Source: Cyclobacterium salsum (lineage in GTDB: Bacteria; Bacteroidota; Bacteroidia; Cytophagales; Cyclobacteriaceae). From it: a DNA stretch of 64,000 nt. The first letter of the stretch is position 1, and each line of letters opens with the position of its first letter. Below the pieces are notes generated by a model, which had not been told where the DNA came from, searched no databases, and worked only from the letters and a program-made list of their open reading frames with translations. Both the position numbers and the translations under genes were made by a program. The DNA lies in NCBI RefSeq assembly GCF_010119245.1, contig NZ_WNKG01000006.1:124001-188000 (forward strand). Direction: 5' to 3'. This document shows, one piece after another, positions 53,313 to 62,939 of this stretch.

Positions 53313-54515
53313 TTAAAATTCTTTGTCCCAGATGCGGTAAGGCCGGGTAAGTTCAAATACCCGCTGTAGGATGGATCGCTCGCTTTCATTAAACTCCATT
53401 CCTTTAAAGGCCATGGCTTTTTGTGCGGTCTCTTCAAACCGCATCAGTTTGAATGTGCTAAAGCCCGCAGAACCTCCCCAGGCAAAGGAGGAAACAAATT
53501 TTCTGGGAAATCCCTCCCCAAATAAATTGGCTCCGACCCCGATGATCGTTCCGGTGTTCAGGGTAGTGCCAATACCCAATTTGACATGGTCCGCTATCAT
53601 GGACCCACAAAATTGGAGTCCTGTGTCGGCGAATCCACCTTTGGTGTAATCCCAGACTTTGACAGGCATGTGATTGTTTTTCAGGTTAGAAACGACGGTA
53701 TTGGCACCGAAATTACACCATTCTCCCACCACACTATTGCCCATGTAGCCATCGTGTGCCTTGTTGCTATGCCCCATGAAGACTACATTGGATACCTCTC
53801 CACCTACTTTACATTTGGGGCCTACCGTCGTATTTTCCCGAATTTTGGCTCCCATGCTTAACGTAGCATCCTCACCTAGGGCGAAAGGCCCCCGGATCAG
53901 ACACCCTTCCATAATGTGAGCATTTTTTCCAATATAAATGGGGCCATTGGTGGCATTGAGAACGGATGCCCTGACCTTTGCTCCTTTTTCAATGAAGATA
54001 TTGGGCTCGTTATAGAGATGCGTATGAGGATCGTCCGTTCCCCAGGAAACCCGCCTTTTAGTCAGTAAGTCAAAATCTTTCTGAATTTCACTGCCATTGA
54101 ATTGAAAAATATGCCAGTTCCGGGTGATCACCCGAACGTCTTTCTCAAAAAGCACTTTTTTCTTATTTGGTAGGTGATCCGGCTGAAATTGCTCGGGTTT
54201 TTCCAGGTAAGTAGCCAATAGGGTGTCCTGGTGCCAGAGGGATTCGTTGTTTTTAAGTTCAACCACGGCGGCCAGCAAATCCTCATCGGGACAAACGGCT
54301 CCGTTTAGGTAAAGGGAGGGAACCGTCAAAGCAGGGAATTTAGTTTGCAAATAATCCTGGGTGAAGTGCCCTACCTGTTTTGCCTGCAAATGGTGTTGCC
54401 ACTTTTCGCTGATTTTTAAAATCCCAATCCGAAGGTCCGCCACCGGTCGGGTAAAAGTGAAAGGCAAAAGGTTGCCCCTGCTTCTGGGGTCATCAAACAA
54501 CATGATATGATCCAT
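53313..54515 (-). CDS. GlmU-like putative sugar-nucleotidyl/acetyltransferase
   Basis: A 400-residue GlmU family protein typical of Bacteroidota. It opens with LFDDPRSRGNLLPFTFTRPVADLRIGILKI, the N-terminal signature of this sub-family in place of the classical nucleotidyltransferase loop. From about 185 the protein is a left-handed beta helix with hexapeptide repeats (IGKNAHIMEGCLIRG, LGEDATLSMGAKIRENTTVGP). The missing canonical N-terminal UTP-binding motif means UDP-GlcNAc synthesis is not assured. It leads the minus-strand run to holB and rimK. Confidence 0.87.
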   Translation of the reverse strand: MDHIMLFDDPRSRGNLLPFTFTRPVADLRIGILKISEKWQHHLQAKQVGHFTQDYLQTKFPALTVPSLYLNGAVCPDEDLLAAVVELKNNESLWHQDTLLATYLEKPEQFQPDHLPNKKKVLFEKDVRVITRNWHIFQFNGSEIQKDFDLLTKRRVSWGTDDPHTHLYNEPNIFIEKGAKVRASVLNATNGPIYIGKNAHIMEGCLIRGPFALGEDATLSMGAKIRENTTVGPKCKVGGEVSNVVFMGHSNKAHDGYMGNSVVGEWCNFGANTVVSNLKNNHMPVKVWDYTKGGFADTGLQFCGSMIADHVKLGIGTTLNTGTIIGVGANLFGEGFPRKFVSSFAWGGSAGFSTFKLMRFEETAQKAMAFKGMEFNESERSILQRVFELTRPYRIWDKEF

Positions 54516-54520
54516 ATCAC

Positions 54521-54562
54521 AAAAATAAAAAAGTCTACCGGAATAAAGCTTCCGATAGACTT
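54521..54562 (-). terminator. Terminator of rpmE2
   Basis: On the minus strand AAGTCTA-T-CGGAA pairs with TTCCG-G-TAGACTT around a 6-base loop, with one internal mismatch (plus-strand arms 54531-54543 and 54550-54562). It is followed by a T-rich run, the complement of the A-rich 54521-54530. It ends rpmE2 transcripts before the GlmU-like gene. Confidence 0.82.
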
Positions 54563-54587
54563 ATTCTCAGGCGATATCCTGAAATAA

Positions 54588-54833
54588 TTATTTTTTCTTG
54601 TACCTTCTGTTGAATTTCTCCACCCGGCCGGCTGTATCCAGCAACATTTTCTTGCCGGTGTAGAATGGATGCGAAGCAGAACTAACTTCTACTTTTACCA
54701 AAGGATAATCGTTGCCATCTTCCCAGGTGATGGTTTCACCGGTCTCGATGGTGGATTTGGTCATGAATTTATGATCGCTGGAAGTATCAAGAAATACTAC
54801 TTCTCTGTAATTGGGATGAATTTCTTTTTTCAT
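54588..54833 (-). CDS. rpmE2: 50S ribosomal protein L31, type B
   Basis: An 81-residue L31 from ATG 54833, which gives the family N-terminus [20 protein letters not shown]. The frame reaches 54875 but that extension is not conserved. The two CxxC zinc pairs of type A L31 are absent, so it is the zinc-independent type B form; [11 protein letters not shown] and [11 protein letters not shown] are type signatures. It is a bi-subunit contact protein of the 50S. It has its own promoter and terminator. Confidence 0.95.
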   Translation of the reverse strand: MKKEIHPNYREVVFLDTSSDHKFMTKSTIETGETITWEDGNDYPLVKVEVSSASHPFYTGKKMLLDTAGRVEKFNRRYKKK

Positions 54834-54872
54834 TGTATAGCCTGTTATTTTTTTCTTCTTCAAATTGAGGCA

Positions 54873-54904
54873 CAAATTTACCCCTTTTTATAATTTTCTC
54901 CAAA
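54873..54904 (-). promoter_or_regulatory. Promoter of rpmE2
   Basis: Read on the minus strand, TTTG (complement of 54901-54904) and TAAATTTG (complement of 54873-54880) are 20 bases apart, an exact match to the Bacteroidota consensus. The leader to the ATG is about 33 bases. Confidence 0.8.
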
Positions 54905-55043
54905 ACATTCTCTTTCAAATATAAAATACTTCCTTAATTTTAAGCCAAAACCGAACCATTCAGCTAATCAGTTGCTTGTGAGGGAGCTCGATTTGAAGGA
55001 TTTTGTCCATCGAAAGCAGGTAGTAAACCAAACGATTACGTTT

Positions 55044-56714
55044 ATGAGAGTACTTTTTTTTAGTTTTTTCCTCGCATTTTTTCAATTGCCAGCCACTCAG
55101 GCGCAGAGTCCCTTGCTGCCCTACGATCGGGATTATTATCAACTTATCGAACGCATGGAAATCAAACAGGGGTTTTTTGCTAAAGAATTCCACACGGGAG
55201 TAAAACCCTTCCGCAGAAAGGAGGTGGTGGACTTTTTGCAAAAATACCAGAATACCGCCGGATCCCTAAGCTCAGTTGATGCCTTTACCATTTCTTACCT
55301 GCTGGAGGATAGCTGGGAGTATTCCTCAGATACCCTTACTTCCTCTACGCAAAATAAGCGGCGGAAAATTTACCGTCGGCCCGCGGACTTTTATTCCTAC
55401 AAAGATGAGGATTGGGATGTTCATATCAATCCGGTGATCTTTTTTCAGGGGGGAATAGAGCAAGGGGAGGATGAGCTGCGATTCCGCAATACCAGAGGGG
55501 TCACCCTCAGAGGAAGTATTGACAAAAAAATTGGATTTCAGACCCTGCTTACGACCACTGATTTGGTTTTCCCTTCCTGGATCAAGCGATACGTTCAGCA
55601 GCACGGGGCGATACCGGAACAGGGATTTTGGAAACGGTACGGGGATAATGGCTATAGCTTTTTTTCGGCGCGGGGTCAGCTTAATTTCAATGCCACCCGG
55701 CATATTCAGGTTCATTTTGGGCATGACAGCCATTTTATAGGACAGGGGTTCCGGTCATTTGTGCTTTCAGATTTTTCAAATCCCTTTGTGTTTTTAAAGT
55801 TGAATACTCAAATAGGGCCTGTAAATTTCACTAATCTCTGGGGCCAGCTTACAGCAGATATCCTAACCGCCGGTGGTTTCCCTACAGACGGCAGGTACCC
55901 CCAAAAATGGTTTTCCTTTCACCGGTTGGGAGTTAATCTGGGTCAGAGATTTAATTTGGGTATATTCGAGTCGGTAATGGCCAACCAGATGGATTGGAAT
56001 TACCTCAATCCCTTGATTTTTTACCGCTGGGTGGAGCATCAGTTAGGTACCCCGGATAAGGTCATGGTCGGCACGGATTTCAAATGGCATCCGGGTAACG
56101 GATGGCAGCTCTATGGGCAATTTGTGCTGGACGAGTTTGTTTTCAATGAGTTTTTTGGCATCTCAGGTAAAGGCTCCAGCCGAAACAAGCATGGATTCCA
56201 ACTTGGGTTAAACTACGTATCGGTAGCGGGCATTGATAACCTGGATGTGCAGCTGGAGTACAATCAGGCCAGACCGTATACGTTTCAGGAAAAGTTTGAT
56301 TACCAGTCGTATACCAACTACCGGATACCCCTTACCCATCCACGGGGAGCCAATTTCAGGGAGTTGATCCTACTGGGTAGGTACCGGCCCTTGCCTAGAC
56401 TCAGTTTAAACGGAACTTTTCTCTTCCAAATGCAAGGCAAGGATCCGGCACCTGTGGATAATTACGGGGGGGATATTTTAAAAAGTAGACTTGACAATAG
56501 TACCTCTCTGTTTGGAAATGTCATTGGGCAGGGAGAAAAAACGCATACCCGCATGTATACCATTAGGGCTTCCTACATGCTTCGTCACAATTTGTTTCTG
56601 GATTTGTCTCAAACCTTGCGCCAGGATTCAGGGGCAGCGTTACGTGCTTCAGATGCGGTATTTTCCCAGTTGGCTCTGCGATGGAATAGGAGCCGGTTTG
56701 ATCCACATTTTTAG
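55044..56714 (+). CDS. Wzi-like outer-membrane protein (capsule assembly family)
   Basis: A 556-residue protein from ATG 55044 (MRVLFFSFF); the frame back to TTG 54972 adds 24 residues before the signal peptide. Signal peptide about 1-21, ending TQA. After a helical N-terminal part (about 25-105) the protein is strand-rich with many aromatic-ended strands, as in the Wzi/capsule-assembly beta barrel. Segments such as RGSIDKKIGFQTLL and FGHDSHFIGQGFRSFVLSD near 225-243 and FGISGKGSSRNKHGFQLGLNY fit it. Wzi anchors capsule at the surface in enterics; the local substrate is not known. No capsule locus is seen here. Confidence 0.83.
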   Translation: MRVLFFSFFLAFFQLPATQAQSPLLPYDRDYYQLIERMEIKQGFFAKEFHTGVKPFRRKEVVDFLQKYQNTAGSLSSVDAFTISYLLEDSWEYSSDTLTSSTQNKRRKIYRRPADFYSYKDEDWDVHINPVIFFQGGIEQGEDELRFRNTRGVTLRGSIDKKIGFQTLLTTTDLVFPSWIKRYVQQHGAIPEQGFWKRYGDNGYSFFSARGQLNFNATRHIQVHFGHDSHFIGQGFRSFVLSDFSNPFVFLKLNTQIGPVNFTNLWGQLTADILTAGGFPTDGRYPQKWFSFHRLGVNLGQRFNLGIFESVMANQMDWNYLNPLIFYRWVEHQLGTPDKVMVGTDFKWHPGNGWQLYGQFVLDEFVFNEFFGISGKGSSRNKHGFQLGLNYVSVAGIDNLDVQLEYNQARPYTFQEKFDYQSYTNYRIPLTHPRGANFRELILLGRYRPLPRLSLNGTFLFQMQGKDPAPVDNYGGDILKSRLDNSTSLFGNVIGQGEKTHTRMYTIRASYMLRHNLFLDLSQTLRQDSGAALRASDAVFSQLALRWNRSRFDPHF

Positions 56715-56789
56715 GAAGCGTAGAAGATACCGTAGGTCCTATACCCGGTAAAAAATTGTAAATTGCGCCCTTTATTGAAACAAGCTTTT

Positions 56790-58622
56790 ATGGAAACTTA
56801 TCTGCGTATACTTGCCTATGCCCGACCTTACAGGCGGTATTTCCCTCAATATGTGGCGTATGCGTTGCTGGCCATTGTGTTCGGGCTGCTGAATTTCACC
56901 CTGCTCAAGCCTCTTTTTGATGTTATTTTTGAGCAAGTGGGGCCGGAAGCGTTACAGGCGTATAGTGAAAGGCCGGAATTTTCCTTTTCCATTCAGTATT
57001 TCATGCACCTTTTCAACCATTTTTTTCTGGAGATAGCTAACGCTTATGGCAAATTCGGCACCCTGGTATATGTTTGTGTAATAATCGTCGTATCAGTATT
57101 TCTGAGCAACCTTTTTGCTTACCTGTCAGGAGTGGTTTTGGCCAAAGTGAGAGCCGATATCATCCAGGGAATGCGCGTTCGGATATTCACTGCGGTTAGC
57201 AGGATGCACTTGGGGTATTTTTCAACGGAAAGGAAAGGAGACCTCATTTCTAAGATGACCAATGATATTCAGGAAGTAGAAAACAGCATTGTCCAGTCCC
57301 TGAGAGTGGTATTCAAGGAACCCTTAACGGTCATTCTTTATTTTGCCGTGTTATTTTTCATGTCCGTACAATTGACTTTGTTTACCATCCTGTTGATTCC
57401 GGTTTCCGGAGCAATCATTGGTTATGTGACCAAACGATTAAAAAAGTCTGCCGTGCAGAGTCAGGAATCCCTGGGGAGAATCGTCAATATTCTGGACGAA
57501 ACCATTGGAGGCATGCGAGTGGTCAAGGCCTTTGGTGCCCGGAAATTTGTTCACCAGAAGTTTGAGGCAGAAACGGATTATTATGCCAGGGTGAACGTGT
57601 CTATGGCCCGAAAATACGAACTAGCCTCTCCGATCAGCCAATTTTTGGGAGTAACGGTTGTGGCGGGGATTCTCTTATACGGCGGTAATTTGGTTTTAAC
57701 CAACACTTCCAGCCTGAGCGCGAGTGAGTTCATTGCTTACATTATTTTATTTACGCAGGTGCTAAATCCCGCTAAGGAAATATCGAGGGCACTCAGCAGT
57801 ATTCAGCGGGGTTTAGCCTCAGCAAGAAGGATATTTGATGTGGTCGATGCAAAACCAGAAATCCAGGAAGCCCCGGATGCCTTACCCCTGGCTCAATTTA
57901 GGGAGGGCGTGGTGTTTCAGAATGTAGGTTTTGCCTATCAGGAAACACCAGTATTGAAGGGGATAAATTTTGAACTTAAAAAGGGAAAGACCATTGCGCT
58001 GGTCGGTCCCTCTGGAGGTGGAAAGTCAACGCTTGCGGATTTGCTGCCCCGGTTTTATGATCCTACAGAGGGATTAATAAAAATTGACGGGCAAGACATC
58101 AAATACCTAAAAATTTCAGACTTGCGGCACCATATGGGGATTGTTACCCAGGAATCCATTCTTTTTAATGATTCGGTGTACCAAAACATCGCTTTTGGAA
58201 TGGAGGGCGTCTCTATGGAGACGGTAGAAAAGGCCGCTACCATTGCCAATGCACATGATTTTATTATGAAGTTGGAGGAGGGTTATCAAACGAATATCGG
58301 GGAAAGGGGGACTAAATTGTCTGGTGGGCAGCGACAACGCCTGAGTATTGCCAGGGCTGTTTTAAAAAACCCGGCTATTCTAATCCTGGATGAAGCCACT
58401 TCTGCATTGGATTCCGAATCGGAACGATTGGTCCAGGAAGCACTGGCAAAACTAATGGCCAATCGGACTTCACTTGTTATTGCCCATCGGTTGAGTACCA
58501 TCCAGCATGCCGATGAAATTTTGGTGATAGATGGAGGACAGATCGTGGAGCGTGGCAGCCACGAGGAATTAATGGAAATGAATGGATTATACAAGAAACT
58601 TTCCCAAATGCAGTCAGTTTAG
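56790..58622 (+). CDS. ABC transporter ATP-binding/permease protein (MsbA-like exporter)
   Basis: A 610-residue half-size exporter from ATG 56790; a TTG at 56763 is an alternative. Six membrane helices (about 20-325) are followed by the ATPase domain, with Walker A VGPSGGGKSTLADLL near 407, signature LSGGQRQRLSIARA near 510 and Walker B ILILDEATSALDSES near 530, then VIAHRLSTI near 563. It matches MsbA/lipid A-type exporters, and a lipid flippase role is reasonable but not proved. It sits 75 bases after the Wzi-like gene. Confidence 0.93.
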   Translation: METYLRILAYARPYRRYFPQYVAYALLAIVFGLLNFTLLKPLFDVIFEQVGPEALQAYSERPEFSFSIQYFMHLFNHFFLEIANAYGKFGTLVYVCVIIVVSVFLSNLFAYLSGVVLAKVRADIIQGMRVRIFTAVSRMHLGYFSTERKGDLISKMTNDIQEVENSIVQSLRVVFKEPLTVILYFAVLFFMSVQLTLFTILLIPVSGAIIGYVTKRLKKSAVQSQESLGRIVNILDETIGGMRVVKAFGARKFVHQKFEAETDYYARVNVSMARKYELASPISQFLGVTVVAGILLYGGNLVLTNTSSLSASEFIAYIILFTQVLNPAKEISRALSSIQRGLASARRIFDVVDAKPEIQEAPDALPLAQFREGVVFQNVGFAYQETPVLKGINFELKKGKTIALVGPSGGGKSTLADLLPRFYDPTEGLIKIDGQDIKYLKISDLRHHMGIVTQESILFNDSVYQNIAFGMEGVSMETVEKAATIANAHDFIMKLEEGYQTNIGERGTKLSGGQRQRLSIARAVLKNPAILILDEATSALDSESERLVQEALAKLMANRTSLVIAHRLSTIQHADEILVIDGGQIVERGSHEELMEMNGLYKKLSQMQSV

Positions 58623-58653
58623 TATATTGTGTTAACAAACCCTAAAAACTCCT

Positions 58654-59007
58654 ATGAAAAAAGTAAATAATATCTTTCAGCTTTTGACCGCATTGTTTTT
58701 CGGTGTTGGCCTGGTTTATTTTCTGACCTACGACAGGATGTGGGGAGGAAGTCCTGAGGCAGGAGAAGTGGTTTCCTGGTTTCTTGCCGGTTTGGTTCTT
58801 TATTTGATTACCTGGGGCGCAGGTTGGGCACTTTCAAGTAGCTTGGAAAGCAAGATTAAAAAAACGGATCAGGAGAAAAAAGAGTTGAAAGCTATGGTTT
58901 TTGATCTGGAAAGAGGAGTAAAAATGGGACAGATGGATAAGAAAATCGAGGAACAGCCTGAGGATAAGGATTCTTCTTCTATAAAGCCGAGGGAAAATTT
59001 TAAATAG
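58654..59007 (+). CDS. Small two-helix membrane protein with coiled-coil tail, unknown function
   Basis: A 117-residue protein: two hydrophobic segments (about 8-26 and 42-62), then a Lys/Glu-rich helix (about 65-100) and a polar tail. Both termini should face the cytoplasm. No family is recognised. It is 31 bases after the ABC exporter and likely in its transcript. Confidence 0.72.
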   Translation: MKKVNNIFQLLTALFFGVGLVYFLTYDRMWGGSPEAGEVVSWFLAGLVLYLITWGAGWALSSSLESKIKKTDQEKKELKAMVFDLERGVKMGQMDKKIEEQPEDKDSSSIKPRENFK

Positions 59008-59061
59008 TGGGGCCTATTTTACCATGAGGCAGTTTGTGTTTTTTCATTTCACACATTTAAT

Positions 59062-60600
59062 ATGGTAGCTAAAACTTTTGGAAGTGCAGTATCAGGAGTA
59101 GATGCAAAATTAATCACCATAGAGGTAAACGTAGGCCAGGGCACCAGTTTTTATATGGTAGGGCTTCCTGATAGTGCCGTCAAAGAGAGCCAGCAGCGAG
59201 TAGAATCCTCCCTGAAGTATTTTGGGTATCGCATGCCGCGCCAAAAAGTGGTCATCAACCTGGCACCAGCTGATATCCGGAAGGAAGGTTCTTCCTACGA
59301 CCTTCCCATTGCCATGGGAATCGTACAAGCTTCCGAACAGGTAGCGTTTCCAGCATTGGAGGACTACGTGATCATGGGAGAGCTTTCCCTGGATGGGAGA
59401 TTGCGAACGATAAAAGGGGTGTTGCCCATCGCCATTGAAGCAAGAAAACGAGGCTTCAAGGGATTTATATTACCGAAGGAGAATGCCAAAGAAGCGGCTA
59501 TTGTAAATAAGCTGGACATCATTGGGGTGGAAACCCTGCAGGAGGCGATTCATTTTCTGGAAGGAAAGCAGGAGATCACCCCGCTGGTAACCGATACCCG
59601 AAATATATTTTTTAACTCCTTGGAAGAATATGCCTTTGACTTTGCCGACGTTCAGGGTCAGGAAAATATCAAGAGAGCTATGGAAATAGCGGCTGCGGGC
59701 GGGCACAATGTCATCATGATAGGACCGCCTGGTGCCGGTAAAACCATGTTAGCGAAACGATTGCCATCCATTTTGCCTCCCTTAAGTTTACAAGAGGCAC
59801 TGGAGACAACCAAAATCCATTCCGTCGCAGGGAAGTTGGGTGCGGAAGCTTCCCTGGTGGCGCAGCGGCCTTTTCGCTCCCCTCACCATACGATAAGCGA
59901 TGTAGCACTCGTGGGAGGAGGGGGAAACCCCCAACCAGGAGAAATATCCCTTTCCCATAATGGCGTTTTGTTTTTGGATGAATTGCCGGAATTTAAACGT
60001 ACAGTACTGGAAGTAATGCGGCAGCCATTGGAGGAACGAAGGGTGACCATTTCACGTGCTAAAATTTCGGTTGATTTCCCTGCTAATTTTATGCTGGTAG
60101 CCAGTATGAATCCGTGCCCCTGTGGGTATTATAATCATCCGGACAAAGAATGTGTGTGTGGACCAGGAGTGGTTCAAAAATACCTTAACCGGGTGAGTGG
60201 TCCTTTGCTGGACCGCATAGACCTTCACGTGGAAGTGACACCGGTTAACTTTGAGGAGATGACTTCTGATGGGAAGTCAGAGGCGAGTAAGTCGATCCGA
60301 CAGCGGGTTTCGCTGGCTAGAGAACGGCAACTTAACCGATTTACCGACAGTCCTGAGGTTTTCTGCAATGCCATGATGCCTTCCCATACAGTAAAGGAGG
60401 TTTGTAAAATAAATCAAGCCGGAAAGACCTTATTGAAGACAGCTATGGAGCGGCTGGGCTTGTCCGCAAGGGCGTATGATCGTATTCTGAAAGTTTCGAG
60501 AACCATAGCCGACCTGGCGGGTACCGATGACATCAAGGTTGAGCACCTGGCCGAAGCAATCCAGTACCGAAGCCTGGACCGGGATGGGTGGGCTGGATAA
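59062..60600 (+). CDS. comM: YifB/ComM family Mg-chelatase-like AAA+ ATPase
   Basis: A 512-residue protein. An N-terminal ChlI/Lon-like domain (about 1-170, with VGLPDSAVKESQQRVESS near 34) is followed by an AAA+ domain (about 195-400) with Walker A GPPGAGKTMLAKRLP near 222 and Walker B VLFLDELPEF near 303. A Cys-rich segment, NPCPCGYYNHPDKECVCGPG (about 350-369), lies near the end of it, as in ComM. A C-terminal Mg-chelatase domain follows. ComM is a hexameric helicase that promotes branch migration during natural transformation in competent bacteria. It is 54 bases after the small membrane gene. Confidence 0.92.
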   Translation: MVAKTFGSAVSGVDAKLITIEVNVGQGTSFYMVGLPDSAVKESQQRVESSLKYFGYRMPRQKVVINLAPADIRKEGSSYDLPIAMGIVQASEQVAFPALEDYVIMGELSLDGRLRTIKGVLPIAIEARKRGFKGFILPKENAKEAAIVNKLDIIGVETLQEAIHFLEGKQEITPLVTDTRNIFFNSLEEYAFDFADVQGQENIKRAMEIAAAGGHNVIMIGPPGAGKTMLAKRLPSILPPLSLQEALETTKIHSVAGKLGAEASLVAQRPFRSPHHTISDVALVGGGGNPQPGEISLSHNGVLFLDELPEFKRTVLEVMRQPLEERRVTISRAKISVDFPANFMLVASMNPCPCGYYNHPDKECVCGPGVVQKYLNRVSGPLLDRIDLHVEVTPVNFEEMTSDGKSEASKSIRQRVSLARERQLNRFTDSPEVFCNAMMPSHTVKEVCKINQAGKTLLKTAMERLGLSARAYDRILKVSRTIADLAGTDDIKVEHLAEAIQYRSLDRDGWAG

Positions 60601-60742
60601 GCTACCTGTCGTTTCATTTCGGCCTGGCCGTTAGGAATTTCGCATGTCATTTCCGTATATTTGTTTGGTAATCTGAACTTTTGCATCTTAACGATCTCCT
60701 CCTTAAAAAAAGATTATAGCGGAATTAATAGTAGTTGATTTT

Positions 60743-61189
60743 ATGTGGACCAAGGAACGAAAAATTCAGGAAGAAATGGAAATGGCTAGCTCAACATCAG
60801 TATTTGCCCCTGGTTTGAATATAAAGGGGAATATTGAGGCAACCAGTGATATCCGGATTGAAGGGGATATTACCGGAAACGTAATTACTAAAAAGAAAGT
60901 GATCGTAGGTGTTTCAGGAAAAGTGCTGGGAGACATCCATGGTTCCGAGATTTGCGTCATGGGTGAAGTACTTGGCGATTTGCATATCGAAGGGCTGGCC
61001 CGATTCTCTGCAGAGGCAAAAATGAAAGGAGTGGTTTACTCCGAAAAAATAGAAATTGAGGCTGGTGCGGATATGGAAGTAACGCTTTCAAAATTCAAAA
61101 AAAGCACGTCCCCAAAAGAGAACGGAACGGCAAAACAGGACCGGGATGAGGCAAAATCAACCCAGGAATTGATAAAAATGAATCAATAG
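60743..61189 (+). CDS. Bactofilin (second paralogue)
   Basis: A 148-residue bactofilin with a beta-helix core (about 18-118). Typical turns are APGLNIKGNIEATSDIRIEGDITGNVI, VIVGVSGKVLGDIHGSEICVMGEVLGDLHIEG and FSAEAKMKGVVYSEKIEIEAGADMEV. A short charged tail (about 119-148) follows. It is a paralogue of the bactofilin in the actin operon at 46 kb, with a shorter tail and no actin partner beside it. It may form a separate filament system. TATATTTG at 60656 could be a -7 box. Confidence 0.9.
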   Translation: MWTKERKIQEEMEMASSTSVFAPGLNIKGNIEATSDIRIEGDITGNVITKKKVIVGVSGKVLGDIHGSEICVMGEVLGDLHIEGLARFSAEAKMKGVVYSEKIEIEAGADMEVTLSKFKKSTSPKENGTAKQDRDEAKSTQELIKMNQ

Positions 61190-61192
61190 TCG

Positions 61193-62302
61193 CTATTGTA
61201 AAATTTGCAGGCCTTTTTCCAGGTCTTCCAACAAATCATTCACATTTTCCAACCCTACCGACATCCGGATGAGTTGCTCGGGAATCCCCTCGCTTACTCC
61301 TTGAATCCTGGATCGCCTTTCGATAAGGCTTTCCACGCCGCCAAGGCTAGTAGCATTGGTAAAATAGCGTAGCTCTTCAATAAATCGATCTGCAGCCCTG
61401 GCATTGCCTTTGATTACAAACGATAACATCCCCCCAAACCCCTTCATCTGAGACCGTGCTACTGCATGTCCGTTGTGCGTTTCCAGCCCGGGATAATATA
61501 CCGTTTCGACAGATGGATGTTGGGCTAGAAACCCGGCAATCGTTCCGGCATTTGCCGCATGAGCCTGCATGCGATAGGGTAAGGTTTTGATACTTCGCGT
61601 GAGAAAGTAGGTGTCAAACGGAGAAGGTACTGCTCCTGCAAGTTTTTGAACGGTTTTGATCCCTTTCCAGAAGTCATTTATTTCTCCCGTAATTAAGATC
61701 CCTCCTATAATATCACTATGGCCACCGATGTATTTCGTGTTGCTATGCATGACCATATCGGCTCCTTCCAGCAAGGGTTGTTGGAAAATCGGGCTGGCAA
61801 AGGTGTTGTCTACTACCACCGAAAGCCCCTTGGCATGGGCAATAGCGGAAAGGCGATTGATGTCCGAAATTTTCAACAAAGGATTTGAAGGGCTTTCGAT
61901 CCATAGAAGGCGGGTGTCGGCAGTAATGGCCTTTTCTACCAGTGCTGGCTCGGTAAGGTTTATAAAGTCAATTTTAAGTTTGTCCTTGTAAACGGTCTCT
62001 AGCAGGGATTTTAAACCATGATACATATCGTCGGGGGCGATGATGTGAGACCCGGCCGGTAAGGCTTGAAAAACAGCGTTGGCAGCAGCGTTACCGGAAG
62101 CGAAAGCAGCGGCATCCAGGCCTTTTTCGAGTGCGGCCATAACGCGTTCCAGGGATTTTCGGTTGGGGTTTTCCAGCCTGCCATAAAGCATGGATTCCTC
62201 CTGATGTTCGAATGTGGAGGAAAGTGTAATGGGTTGGATGACTGGCTTCAGGGAATCCGTGACTGCGTTTCCACCGTGGATGGCAATGGTTTCTGTTTTC
62301 AT
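61193..62302 (-). CDS. Trans-sulfuration family PLP enzyme (cystathionine gamma-synthase/beta-lyase-like)
   Basis: A 369-residue Cys/Met metabolism PLP enzyme. It has LSSTFEHQEESMLYGRLENPNRKSLE near 27-52, and IESPSNPLLKISDINRL near 135. The Schiff-base Lys is in MHSNTKYIGGHSDIIGG near 185-201, and SLGGVESLIERRS near 317 is the substrate-recognition segment. The family includes cystathionine gamma-synthase, gamma-lyase, beta-lyase and O-acetylhomoserine sulfhydrylase. Motifs do not separate these reliably. It is convergent with the bactofilin gene, whose stop is only 3 bases away. Confidence 0.9.
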   Translation of the reverse strand: MKTETIAIHGGNAVTDSLKPVIQPITLSSTFEHQEESMLYGRLENPNRKSLERVMAALEKGLDAAAFASGNAAANAVFQALPAGSHIIAPDDMYHGLKSLLETVYKDKLKIDFINLTEPALVEKAITADTRLLWIESPSNPLLKISDINRLSAIAHAKGLSVVVDNTFASPIFQQPLLEGADMVMHSNTKYIGGHSDIIGGILITGEINDFWKGIKTVQKLAGAVPSPFDTYFLTRSIKTLPYRMQAHAANAGTIAGFLAQHPSVETVYYPGLETHNGHAVARSQMKGFGGMLSFVIKGNARAADRFIEELRYFTNATSLGGVESLIERRSRIQGVSEGIPEQLIRMSVGLENVNDLLEDLEKGLQILQ

Positions 62303-62358
62303 TCGTAGTTACGGTTTGGTTTTAGTGAAGCCGAAGGCAGGCGTTGCAGGGGAATCCC

Positions 62359-62838
62359 TTAGCGAATCCTGTCTACGGATCTGATCAGCATTTCGTCTTT
62401 TCGGATAAAGCGATTGGCAATCAGATTCATAATTAAAGCGAAGATGATGCAGTAAAATCCCAAGACAAAGGCACCGCTGACAGTGGGGTTAAAGGATTCA
62501 TTGGCTTTATAGCTGGTGAAGACGGTCAGGCCCAGGGTTAGCCCCATCAGCAACGCATTGATCATGTTCAGCATCAGTTGTTTTTTCCGATTCCTATACT
62601 GGAGCAGGCTATAGATTGCCAATGCGGCCGCTAAAAGGCACAAAATGCCGATATAAATATTGCTTTCCTGCGAACTGATATTTTCCTGGGGCAATTCCAG
62701 GATGGAGGTTTGCCAGGCGGTCATTTCCATGGTCTGGTTTTGCATGGGACTGACTTGTAGCCAAATGGGAGTTAGGGTCGCAGCAATCATGGCGATGGCC
62801 ACCAGCAGAAGGAAAAGGGTTTGAATTCGTTGGATCAT
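62359..62838 (-). CDS. DUF4293 family membrane protein
   Basis: A 159-residue protein with four hydrophobic helices and the family start MIQRIQTLFLLLVAIAMIA. The family is specific to Bacteroidota and has unknown function; genes are often near housekeeping loci. It lies 56 bases upstream of the PLP enzyme on the same strand. Confidence 0.87.
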   Translation of the reverse strand: MIQRIQTLFLLLVAIAMIAATLTPIWLQVSPMQNQTMEMTAWQTSILELPQENISSQESNIYIGILCLLAAALAIYSLLQYRNRKKQLMLNMINALLMGLTLGLTVFTSYKANESFNPTVSGAFVLGFYCIIFALIMNLIANRFIRKDEMLIRSVDRIR

Positions 62839-62902
62839 TTTTTAATGTTTTGACAAAGAAAATGGGTTATTTGATTTTTCGCAAGGAATACCCCAATTCC
62901 GC

Positions 62903-62931
62903 TTTGAAATAGGGGTATATTTTTATCTTTG
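62903..62931 (+). promoter_or_regulatory. Promoter of truA
   Basis: TTTG (62903-62906) and TATCTTTG (62924-62931) are 17 bases apart, close to the Bacteroidota consensus though with a short spacer. The start of transcription would fall within a few bases of the ATG at 62940, so the truA mRNA may be nearly leaderless. Confidence 0.55.
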
Positions 62932-62939
62932 CAATTGAA

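Noticed and set aside
54972-55043. N-terminal extension of the Wzi-like protein
   Set aside because: It starts at TTG and would put 24 polar residues before an otherwise normal signal peptide.
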